Below are positions 1 through 5,003 of a DNA stretch of 5,003 bases, in pieces (the stretch's first letter is position 1; every line of letters begins with the position of its first letter). The position numbers and the translations under genes were made by a program. The notes under the pieces were generated by a model that saw only the letters and a program-made list of their open reading frames with translations, had not been told where the DNA came from and did no database searches. The stretch lies in the NCBI GenBank assembly GCA_007695205.1, contig REEF01000964.1:1-5003 (forward strand), read 5' to 3'. This DNA comes from Planctomycetaceae bacterium (GTDB lineage Bacteria; Planctomycetota; Planctomycetia; Pirellulales; Pirellulaceae).

Positions 1-20
1 CCGACCCGACCCGACCCGGT
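1..20. repeat. CCGAC pentanucleotide tandem repeat at the window edge
   Basis: Three perfect head-to-tail copies of CCGAC fill positions 1-15, followed by a degenerate fourth copy, CCGGT (16-20). The array starts at the first base, so it may extend to the left of the window. It leads straight into the hairpins that follow. It is too short to assign a role; replication slippage within a GC-rich intergenic repeat is the simplest explanation. Confidence 0.6.
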
Positions 21-34
21 CGGGACGGAGTCCC
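10..34. repeat. Two overlapping, mutually exclusive GC-rich hairpins
   Basis: Hairpin A pairs CCCGAC (10-15) with GTCGGG (19-24) around a 3-base loop. Hairpin B pairs GGGAC (22-26) with GTCCC (30-34) around the loop GGA. Both stems use bases 22-24, so only one can form at a time. There is no run of T after either stem, so neither is a standard intrinsic terminator. The arrangement resembles short palindromic intergenic elements (REP-like), which from general knowledge are common between planctomycete genes. A transcript-end or attenuator-like role is possible but not shown. Confidence 0.55.
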
Positions 35-44
35 AACCTACAAA

Positions 45-67
45 GATGCGCGCACGGTGCGTGCATC
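45..67. repeat. 10-bp-stem hairpin with CGG triloop
   Basis: GATGCGCGCA (45-54) pairs with TGCGTGCATC (58-67) over ten base pairs, one of them a G-T wobble, around the loop CGG (55-57). CCTAC (37-41) lies just left of the stem, and a second CCTAC (67-71) overlaps its last base. The stem ends 40 bases before the ATG of the oxidoreductase gene at 108. There is no T-tract on either strand. It could be part of a dispersed intergenic repeat, a 5' leader structure of the downstream mRNA, or the 3' end of an upstream transcript. The remaining intergenic bases (68-107) show no convincing promoter or ribosome binding site. Confidence 0.6.
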
Positions 68-107
68 CTACGAACGAAGACTCTAATTCACTGGCTGGGC
101 TTAGATC

Positions 108-1565
108 ATGAACGCTATTTCGAATCGTCGTGAATTCCTGGCGGCCGCTGGTGCCGTCGGTTGGGTGATCCTGAGCAACAGCAAATCGGCTCGCTCGTAC
201 CAGGCCAACGAGCGGCTGAACCTGGGTTTGATCGGCTGCGGGGGCCGCGGCACCTGGTTTGTCGACACGCTGCCGCGGATGGAGAATATCGTCGCGTTGT
301 GCGATGTGGATACGGAAAAGATGAGCGCCGCACAGCGACGTTGGCAGCAGGGAGCCGACCGGCTGGCCCATTCGACCCATGATTGGGAGCGGCGGGCCGC
401 CGAGCGTTATCGCCGGTTGACCGAGCAACCGCCTGAGCAGTACCAGGACTTTCGTAAGATGCTGGACGCGTGGCAAGGTCGTCTGGATGGCGTGGTGGTG
501 TCCACCCCCGATCACACGCACGCCGTGGCTTCCGCCGCCGCGATCCGCGCCGGAATGCACGTATTCTGCGAGAAACCGCTGACACGCACCGTGCATGAAT
601 CCCGAGCGCTCCGCGAATTGGCTCGAAAGTACCGCGTTGCCACCTGCATGGGCAACCAAGGTACGGCCGCCGGACCGTTTCGACGCGCGCTGGAACTGAT
701 CCGCAACGGGACGATCGGCGAGATCCGCGAGGTCCATGTCTGGAATACGGGGCACGGAGCGGATCGTCAGCAGGGTCCCGCAGGCCAGCCGCCGAAGCCC
801 GAGACGCTGGATTGGGACCTGTGGCTGGGCCCCGCAGCCGATCGGCCCTACCACCCCGACTGGATGCGTCGCAATCAATGGCGAGATTTCGGCACGTGCC
901 AGCTCGGCAATTGGGCTTCGCACACCGCGAACCTGGCCTTCATGGCGCTGAAGGTCCAGCAGCTCTGGTTAGAACCAGCACAGGATGCCCAACGTCCTCT
1001 GCTCCGCATCTCGGCGGATTCCTCCGGCATCAACCAGTTGTCCTTTCCTCGGTGGGAGCACGTCCAGTGGGAGATCCCGGCACGCGCCGAATTTCCTCCG
1101 ATCGTTTTCCAGTGGTACAAAGGCCCGGTGCCTCAAGCTCATGAGAAGATCGAAGCCCTGATCACCGATCCCGGCATCCCGGGCGACCCGGAGGCGGTCG
1201 AGGGGCTGAAGTTCGCCGGTGCTGCGATCGTCGGTACGCAAGGCATTATCCACTCGACCGGTCACAATGCGACGTTCCGCTTGATCCCTGCCGCCGACTT
1301 CCAGGACATCGATCGCCGCCGACCTCAACAGGTCGATCCCTCCCGAGGTCACGAACAGGATTGGCTGCTGGCGTGCCGCGGAGGCCCCTCGCCGTGGTCG
1401 GATTTCGATTACGCATCGGCATTGAACGAACTGTTGATGCTGGGCAACATTGCGACACAGGTCGACCAGACGCTGGAGTACGATCCGGTCGCGATGCGGA
1501 TCACCAATTCGGCCGATGCCGACGCGTTGTTGAGCTGTGAGTATCGAAGCGGCTGGGAACTGTAA
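108..1565 (+). CDS. Tat-exported Gfo/Idh/MocA-family NAD(P)-dependent oxidoreductase
   Basis: This 485-residue protein is a probable sugar or polyol dehydrogenase of the Gfo/Idh/MocA family, exported folded by the Tat system. Seen: a twin-arginine motif NRREFL (6-11) followed by the hydrophobic stretch LAAAGAVGWVIL; the Rossmann dinucleotide loop GLIGCGGRG (40-48) after a beta strand; the second-strand acidic residues in CDVD (65-68); STPDHTH (132-138); the family lysine in EKP (155-157); and the planctomycete-type signature DWDLWLGPA (235-243) with RPYHP (246-250). The usual catalytic D-x3-H pair appears here as N268 and H272 (GNWASH), so the Asp is replaced by Asn. About 45 residues separate CDVD from DFRKML, longer than typical, and this stretch is highly charged. 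The ATG at 108 lies directly before the Tat signal, which fixes the start, though no good Shine-Dalgarno precedes it. No clear AxA cleavage site is visible. The substrate cannot be read from the sequence. Confidence 0.93.
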   Translation: MNAISNRREFLAAAGAVGWVILSNSKSARSYQANERLNLGLIGCGGRGTWFVDTLPRMENIVALCDVDTEKMSAAQRRWQQGADRLAHSTHDWERRAAERYRRLTEQPPEQYQDFRKMLDAWQGRLDGVVVSTPDHTHAVASAAAIRAGMHVFCEKPLTRTVHESRALRELARKYRVATCMGNQGTAAGPFRRALELIRNGTIGEIREVHVWNTGHGADRQQGPAGQPPKPETLDWDLWLGPAADRPYHPDWMRRNQWRDFGTCQLGNWASHTANLAFMALKVQQLWLEPAQDAQRPLLRISADSSGINQLSFPRWEHVQWEIPARAEFPPIVFQWYKGPVPQAHEKIEALITDPGIPGDPEAVEGLKFAGAAIVGTQGIIHSTGHNATFRLIPAADFQDIDRRRPQQVDPSRGHEQDWLLACRGGPSPWSDFDYASALNELLMLGNIATQVDQTLEYDPVAMRITNSADADALLSCEYRSGWEL

Positions 1566-1568
1566 GTC

Positions 1569-2315
1569 TCAGTCGCCGACCGTGGAGTTCGGCTTGCGAC
1601 CGACGAACACGTAGTACGGAGCGCGGACCAGCGGCAGATAAGGCACTTTGCCGCGAAGTTCATCGAAATGCAGCGGGTCGAAACGTCGGAACAGCAGGGG
1701 AACATGGTCCGGTGACGGGAAGACGTTGTCGCTGTTGAACCAGATCGGCCAGAAAGATCGCGTCAACCAGCCGTGGCGATTCAGCCCGTCTTGCGGATAC
1801 TTGCGGGAAACGTAAAAGTCCACGACCCCGATCAACCCGCCTGGCCGTAACATGGCGTATGCATTTTCAAGAGCTGCAAACCAATCCGGGATCATCGTCA
1901 GCGAGTAGGAAAAAGTCACGACGTCCGCCAGACCCTCGCTGGGCTGGAAGGCCGTCGCATCCGCCTCGACCGGCTGGACGTTCTGCCAGCCGTGCTCCTG
2001 AACTCGATGGCGAGCGATCTCGAGCAGCGACGGCGACAGGTCGACCACATAAACCTTCTTTAATCGGCTCAGCCGATCGCCGAAGAACTCGAGGTTGCCC
2101 CCCGTCCCACCGCCCATGTCCACCCACACGGCTCCGGCTGGCTCGTCGATCGAATTCCACAACTGCTCGCGACCCTTCAACAGACGGCGCCGGAAGCTAT
2201 CGTAGGCTGCCGCTTGTCCCGAGTAGAAACTCTCCAGCCGCGCCGCATGGCTCTGGCCGCGGACCGGCTTCATCGTCAGATGGTACAAGACTTTCAGATC
2301 GGAGAGAAAAGACAT
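1569..2315 (-). CDS. btaB: BtaB: diacylglyceryl-homoserine N-methyltransferase (betaine lipid synthesis)
   Basis: A 248-residue class I SAM-dependent methyltransferase, assigned as BtaB. BtaB adds three methyl groups to diacylglyceryl homoserine to give the betaine lipid DGTS at the cytoplasmic membrane. Seen: an N-terminal basic and aromatic region leading to HAARLESFYSGQAAAYD (23-39), typical of this family; SAM motif I, DMGGGTGG (66-73); the acidic end of strand 2 in VVDLSP (90-95); VEADA (116-120); SYSLTMIPDW (136-145); and LRPGGLIGVVDF (156-167). The frame stays open upstream to 2426, but that part would overlap the 3' end of btaA and is not family-like. ATG 2315 has AGGAG 12 bases upstream and starts a sensible N-terminus (MSFLSDLKV). 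It lies 46 bases downstream of btaA on the same strand, so the two are very probably cotranscribed. Its stop is 3 bases from that of the convergent oxidoreductase gene. A generic methyltransferase is the alternative; the neighbour argues strongly for BtaB. Confidence 0.92.
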   Translation of the reverse strand: MSFLSDLKVLYHLTMKPVRGQSHAARLESFYSGQAAAYDSFRRRLLKGREQLWNSIDEPAGAVWVDMGGGTGGNLEFFGDRLSRLKKVYVVDLSPSLLEIARHRVQEHGWQNVQPVEADATAFQPSEGLADVVTFSYSLTMIPDWFAALENAYAMLRPGGLIGVVDFYVSRKYPQDGLNRHGWLTRSFWPIWFNSDNVFPSPDHVPLLFRRFDPLHFDELRGKVPYLPLVRAPYYVFVGRKPNSTVGD

Positions 2316-2327
2316 GTTGTTCGATTT

Positions 2328-2332
2328 CTCCT
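2328..2332 (-). promoter_or_regulatory. Shine-Dalgarno AGGAG for btaB
   Basis: On the - strand the sequence reads AGGAG, then 12 bases, then ATG (2315). It lies in the 46-base btaA-btaB gap. It decides the btaB start in favour of 2315 over the in-frame upstream ATG at 2426, which would make the genes overlap. It is the best ribosome binding site in the window, since most genes here have weak or no Shine-Dalgarno sequence. Confidence 0.65.
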
Positions 2333-2361
2333 GCGCCGTCGGGGTTCGGAACGGCCTTGGT

Positions 2362-3558
2362 TCACGATGGAATCGCCAGATCGGCGATGTAAAAGCTGCC
2401 GTAGGTATGGACGCGATCCCTGGCATGCAACTGTTTTGCCAACGTCTCGTCGTAGGTCAACAACGAAGGCAATTCCCGCATGCGTCCGTCGAACCGCACT
2501 TGGACCTGGTTCAAAAAGTCGGTCGCCAGTCCGCCGCTGCGCCATATCACTCGAGCTGCTGGAGCCGCGCGGTCGACGATCGCTTGCCACTCGGCTTCCA
2601 ACAACGGGAAGAAACGATCGGACAACCAATCCATGTGGTCCAACAACACGAAACGAGTGATCTGTCCCGGGTGTTGTTGCAGAAAGCCCTGGACGGAATC
2701 GGTGTGGATCTGGATCCGATCCGCCAAGCCGTCGCGAAGCAGCACAAAGTTGTCTGGCTTTAAGTACTCAGGACAACACTCCGGTGTGTAACAACCCGTC
2801 ATGTAGACTCGCCAGAAATAGTTGTCCGCCAGCGGCAATTCGCCGAAAACACTGTCCAAACAGTCCTGCAGGAATTGAATGATCCCGCCCGGATACTGCA
2901 TTTCAATCTGTCGCCGCTGAGCCTTGGGGACGCCGACCATCGATAACGTCGTATCCCGATTCATGGCGAACCGGATCATCTTGGTCCAGAACTTGTCCCG
3001 CAGTTGCTGGTAGTAGATCTCCTGCTGCTCGCTCAGCGTCGGAGCGTTCAGCATGGCATCCATCAGCGGACGCACCTTGATGATGCGGTCGGAATAGACC
3101 TTGATGAACCGAGCGAACGCGCCCGATGTGCCACGATAGTAAAAGGATCGGCGCCGATGATCGAAAAACGTGATCCATCGATCCCAATACCCGCGTGACC
3201 AATCGGACAACGCATCTCGCAACCGAGATTCATAGATCGAGCGGGCGTTGGGCAGCTTGCCCTGCCCGAACATCGCAAAAAAATCGTCGAACTCCAGATG
3301 CCGGATGCCCGCGATCTTTAGTTCCAGCAACGCATTTTGCCGAGGATTCATGTCCACCGCATGCACACATCGCGGACCAGTCAACGCGTAATCCAAGGCA
3401 TTGCAGCCAGCCGAGGTGATCACGACCACCTCGTCATCCGGCCCCATCTGCAATGCGGCTCGGTCCAGCCGCGGGTCTTCCCAGCATGTGTTGTATACCA
3501 GATTGTTGCCGTGGACCATGTTAAATACACGACCACTCAGCCAGTCCCGAATCGCCAT
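2362..3558 (-). CDS. btaA: BtaA: SAM:diacylglycerol 3-amino-3-carboxypropyltransferase
   Basis: A 398-residue protein of the BtaA (DUF3419) family. BtaA makes the ether bond of betaine lipids: the 3-amino-3-carboxypropyl group of S-adenosylmethionine is moved to the free hydroxyl of diacylglycerol, giving diacylglyceryl homoserine and methylthioadenosine. Seen: VYNTCWEDPRLD (21-32), highly characteristic; a Rossmann-like SAM site VVVITSAGCNALDYAL (44-59) with HAVDMNPRQNALLELK (66-81); an aromatic and basic middle region; NYFWRVYMTGCYTPECCPEYL (246-266, given here only as the key W249, C256, C261 and C262 block); and LLDHMDW (305-311) followed by WRSGG (339-343). The length fits bacterial BtaA. 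ATG 3558 is preferred because MAIRDWL leads into the conserved region; a TTG at 3609 would add 17 residues that look like leader DNA. No Shine-Dalgarno precedes 3558. It is the first gene of a two-gene operon with btaB. Confidence 0.94.
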   Translation of the reverse strand: MAIRDWLSGRVFNMVHGNNLVYNTCWEDPRLDRAALQMGPDDEVVVITSAGCNALDYALTGPRCVHAVDMNPRQNALLELKIAGIRHLEFDDFFAMFGQGKLPNARSIYESRLRDALSDWSRGYWDRWITFFDHRRRSFYYRGTSGAFARFIKVYSDRIIKVRPLMDAMLNAPTLSEQQEIYYQQLRDKFWTKMIRFAMNRDTTLSMVGVPKAQRRQIEMQYPGGIIQFLQDCLDSVFGELPLADNYFWRVYMTGCYTPECCPEYLKPDNFVLLRDGLADRIQIHTDSVQGFLQQHPGQITRFVLLDHMDWLSDRFFPLLEAEWQAIVDRAAPAARVIWRSGGLATDFLNQVQVRFDGRMRELPSLLTYDETLAKQLHARDRVHTYGSFYIADLAIPS

Positions 3559-3620
3559 AATTGTCAGATCGCCCGAAAAACTAGTGAGCTGTGCCCGGAG
3601 GCTCGCCAACGCAGGGTATG

Positions 3621-3650
3621 ATTCTATCTTCTCGGCTGTCTCGGTTTCAA
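3621..3650 (-). promoter_or_regulatory. Sigma70-like promoter for the btaAB operon
   Basis: On the - strand, TTGAAA (3650-3645) and TAGAAT (3626-3621) are separated by 18 bases. Each hexamer matches the sigma70 consensus at five of six positions. Transcription would start near 3614, giving a leader of about 56 bases before the btaA ATG at 3558. This placement makes the TTG at 3609 an unlikely start. The promoter is predicted from sequence only, and planctomycete promoter consensus is less well defined than that of E. coli. Confidence 0.5.
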
Positions 3651-3657
3651 GGTGGAA

Positions 3658-3672
3658 CCCTATAATAGAGGG
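3658..3672. promoter_or_regulatory. Near-palindrome CCCTATAATAGAGGG, candidate operator over a -10 box
   Basis: The 15-bp element has dyad symmetry of the form CCCT-n-TA-n-TA-n-AGGG: every position pairs except one on each side and the central base. It contains a perfect TATAAT (3661-3666) on the + strand, correctly placed for a start near 3673 and for translation from the GTG at 3695. No good -35 hexamer lies 16-18 bases upstream, which is typical of a promoter needing an activator. It also sits about 8 bases upstream of the -35 of the divergent btaA promoter, so one bound regulator could act on both directions. Function is inferred. Confidence 0.45.
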
Positions 3673-3694
3673 ATGGCACTACGAGAGTTATGCC

Positions 3695-4288
3695 GTGCGA
3701 GAAGCCCGCGCTTTCTATGTGGCCAGCGAACTGTGGGATGCGGACGAGCCGCCCAAACCCTCTTCGACTGAGGTTTCGCAGTACTCCGAAATGACTGATT
3801 CTGCGATAAGAGACCGCATCGAAGAACAAATGGCTTTCGCCAACCAGCGATCCGACCAGCAGAACCTGGAACGATTGGATGGATGGTCCGCCCGCTTGAG
3901 CCAGGTATCCAGTGAATCGTCCATCGATCGAATGGCAGGTGCGCTGCAACGCGTGTTGGGAACCCAACCGCGAGTCGAACAGGCCAAAGGTCTTTCGTCC
4001 CCTGCGGCGTTCGATGTGGATACGGCTCAGTTCCACGACATTCGCCGCGAGACGACCCCTGCGGGTTCCTGGCGTTATGTGTGCATCCTGATCGATGCGC
4101 AAGGCTACTTATTCGAGGTCGAAATGAACGCCGAGGACGGTCGGCGACTGTACGAGACGATGCAACGGATCAAGCACAGTCCGCTGCTCGAACGTGTCTA
4201 CCGGCAGATCGCCATGCCGTTATTGGACCAGATGATCCATTCGGCTCGCGAAACGGCCGGCCGTCCTTCGTCGCCACCGACGCCTTGA
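3695..4288 (+). CDS. Uncharacterised 197-residue protein divergent from btaA
   Basis: I do not recognise a family. With the GTG start at 3695 the protein has 197 residues, no signal peptide and no membrane segment. Seen: a polar, helix-prone N-terminal two-thirds rich in E, Q, R and S (for example 34-72); then a strand-turn-strand pattern WRYVCILIDAQGYLFEVEM (126-144), with DAQG as the turn; then an amphipathic helix rich in R and L (147-185); and a proline/serine tail. GTG 3695 is chosen because GAGAG (3683-3687) lies 7 bases before it and TATAAT lies at 3661. The frame has no stop upstream as far as 3401, and a GTG at 3584 would give 234 residues, but that would overlap the btaA promoter. 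The coding call rests on frame length, soluble protein-like composition and lack of a competing gene. Divergence from btaA suggests shared control, not a known shared role. Confidence 0.72.
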   Translation: MREARAFYVASELWDADEPPKPSSTEVSQYSEMTDSAIRDRIEEQMAFANQRSDQQNLERLDGWSARLSQVSSESSIDRMAGALQRVLGTQPRVEQAKGLSSPAAFDVDTAQFHDIRRETTPAGSWRYVCILIDAQGYLFEVEMNAEDGRRLYETMQRIKHSPLLERVYRQIAMPLLDQMIHSARETAGRPSSPPTP

Positions 4289-4353
4289 GATGGGTCGCTG
4301 GCCGTTCCCATAATCGCCGCTGCTTGCCTTTCATTCGGTGCTCGGCTCAACCA
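4289..4353. other. Short convergent intergenic gap without a visible terminator
   Basis: These 65 bases separate the tail of the unknown + strand gene from the tail of the - strand ferredoxin gene. I see no stable hairpin followed by a T-run on either strand, so termination is either factor-dependent or occurs by read-through. Confidence 0.4.
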
Positions 4354-4773
4354 TCAAGCTCCTTGACGGCCCGCCGTTTGATCGGGCAGGGGATGCAAGT
4401 GGATCAGGTGCTCGGACACCACGCGTCCGCCGATCAGGTGCTGCTGGATGATCCGTTCCAGGACCGGCGGATCGCAGGCTGCGTACCAGGCTCCTTCCGG
4501 ATAGACAACCGCGATAGGTCCACCCAAACACACCCGCAAACAATTGGCTTTGGTGCGGTACACTCCGCCTTGACCGGTCAGTCCCAGATCCTCCAGACGA
4601 TTCTTCAGATACTCCCAAGCGATCAGCGAACGCTGCTTGTCGCAACACTTGGGCTTTGTCTGATCACAACACAGCAGCACATGCCGCCGGATGTGCCGGA
4701 CGCCCAATTGTTCGACCATCCGTTGCTGGGCAACCGAAATCGATTCAGGCAGCGGAGGGGGGATCTCTTTCAT
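4354..4773 (-). CDS. (2Fe-2S) ferredoxin-like protein, thioredoxin fold (COG3411 type)
   Basis: A 139-residue protein (from ATG 4773) resembling thioredoxin-like (2Fe-2S) ferredoxins, small cytoplasmic electron carriers related to the NuoE cluster domain. Numbering from this start: HVLLCCDQTKPKCC (31-44) carries two Cys pairs, C35-C36 and C43-C44. RTKANCLRVCLGGPIAVVYP (73-92) carries the second ligand pair, C78-x3-C82, followed by the family's VYPEGAWY (90-97). RIIQQHLIGG (107-116) is the usual C-terminal helix. Four of these cysteines should hold the cluster. Start choice is uncertain: an in-frame GTG at 4818 has AAGGG 11 bases upstream and would add 15 residues, while Met at 4719 starts nearest the conserved core. 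It lies downstream of, and on the same strand as, a partial gene ending at 4826, so the two may be cotranscribed. Its redox partner is unknown. Confidence 0.85.
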   Translation of the reverse strand: MKEIPPPLPESISVAQQRMVEQLGVRHIRRHVLLCCDQTKPKCCDKQRSLIAWEYLKNRLEDLGLTGQGGVYRTKANCLRVCLGGPIAVVYPEGAWYAACDPPVLERIIQQHLIGGRVVSEHLIHLHPLPDQTAGRQGA

Positions 4774-4825
4774 CGTTTTCCCGGGCGTCCGATCGGCTCG
4801 GACACTTTCGTCTACCACGTGTGTT

Positions 4826-5003
4826 TCAGCCCTTTTTCATGGAGCTGGATTCCGGCGTCGTGTTCCAAATCCGAAAACGAACTTCGGCGTCTTCGGGCAC
4901 ATACACGACGACGGGCAAACGGCTGTTGTATCGGATAAGAAACGGTTCGCCACCAAGGGTGATAAACCGAGGCACCTTTGGTTCGCCGGGATCGACCCCT
5001 ATC
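4826..5003 (-). CDS. 3' end of an unrecognised gene running off the window
   Basis: An open - strand frame enters at the right edge (first full codon at 5002) and ends at TGA 4828-4826, giving the last 58 residues of a protein. Residues such as VPRFITLGGEPFLIRYNSRL and VVVYVPEDAEVRFRIWN alternate hydrophobic and polar residues as in a beta-rich domain, and codons favour G or C at the third position. The tail is short and basic (SSSMKKG). I do not recognise the family. The stop lies 52 bases before the ferredoxin ATG (7 bases before its alternative GTG), on the same strand, which suggests an operon. With only 58 codons the call is moderate. Confidence 0.55.
   Translation of the reverse strand, partial: IGVDPGEPKVPRFITLGGEPFLIRYNSRLPVVVYVPEDAEVRFRIWNTTPESSSMKKG

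Noticed and set aside
82..87. TCTAAT as a -10 box for the oxidoreductase gene
   Set aside because: No -35-like hexamer lies at a suitable distance; the match alone is expected by chance.
1571..1597. Weak hairpin GCCGA...TCGGC near the btaB stop as a terminator
   Set aside because: Only a 5-bp stem with a 9-base loop, inside the btaB coding sequence and without a T-run.
2316..2426. Upstream ATG extension of btaB by 37 residues
   Set aside because: It would overlap the btaA 3' end, the added residues do not resemble the family, and the Shine-Dalgarno sits before the ATG at 2315.
2314..2763. + strand open frames antisense to the btaA 3' end
   Set aside because: They lie opposite a confidently identified gene and show no motif; they are the complement of its codon bias.
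3624..3641. Possible Pho box (CTATCTT...CTGTCTC) near the btaA promoter
   Set aside because: The two half-sites are offset by 12 bases rather than 11, match the CTGTCAT-type consensus poorly, and overlap the spacer of the predicted promoter. Phosphate control is plausible from biology but not supported by this sequence.
3673..3771. Leaderless ATG frame of 32 codons starting just after the palindrome
   Set aside because: It is in a different frame from the long coding sequence, ends quickly and has a Cys/Arg-rich composition typical of out-of-frame reading.
4081..4938. Long + strand open frame of 285 codons antisense to the ferredoxin gene
   Set aside because: It overlaps the recognised ferredoxin-like gene and the 3' end of the unknown gene. 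Its translation is rich in R, H, S and P with no domain pattern, as expected of a shadow frame in GC-rich DNA.

Overview
The window (about 58-60% GC by eye) looks like chromosomal DNA of a planctomycete, probably of the Rhodopirellula/Blastopirellula type. The main reason is the first gene, a Tat-exported Gfo/Idh/MocA oxidoreductase with the 'DWDLWLGPA..RPYHP' signature that these bacteria carry in many paralogous copies. Weak or absent Shine-Dalgarno sequences and a hairpin-rich GC repeat in the first intergenic gap fit as well. The lineage is inferred, not proven.

Layout, left to right. (1) 1-107: intergenic DNA with a 5-bp tandem repeat and three GC-rich hairpins. (2) 108-1565, +: secreted Gfo/Idh/MocA-family oxidoreductase. 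(3) 1569-2315 and 2362-3558, both -: a two-gene betaine-lipid operon. btaA (SAM:diacylglycerol 3-amino-3-carboxypropyltransferase) comes first and btaB (N-methyltransferase) follows 46 bases later. The tail of btaB meets the tail of the oxidoreductase gene with 3 bases between them. (4) 3559-3694: divergent promoter region with a good sigma70-like promoter for btaA on the - strand, and on the + strand a perfect TATAAT inside a 15-bp near-palindrome. (5) 3695-4288, +: a 197-residue protein of unknown function. (6) 4354-4773, -: a thioredoxin-fold (2Fe-2S) ferredoxin-like protein. (7) 4826-5003, -: the 3' end of an unrecognised gene that runs off the window and is co-directional with the ferredoxin gene.

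How the genes work together: BtaA moves the 3-amino-3-carboxypropyl group of S-adenosylmethionine onto diacylglycerol to make diacylglyceryl homoserine. BtaB then trimethylates it to DGTS, a phosphorus-free membrane lipid that in other bacteria replaces phospholipids when phosphate is scarce. Together the pair is a complete DGTS pathway from diacylglycerol. No phospholipase (PlcP-like) that would supply diacylglycerol is in view. The oxidoreductase, the ferredoxin-like protein and the unknown genes have no evident functional tie to lipid synthesis. I found no RNA gene, CRISPR array, insertion sequence or prophage gene. The most useful leads are the btaAB pair with its divergent control region and unknown divergent neighbour, and the stacked hairpins at the left edge.
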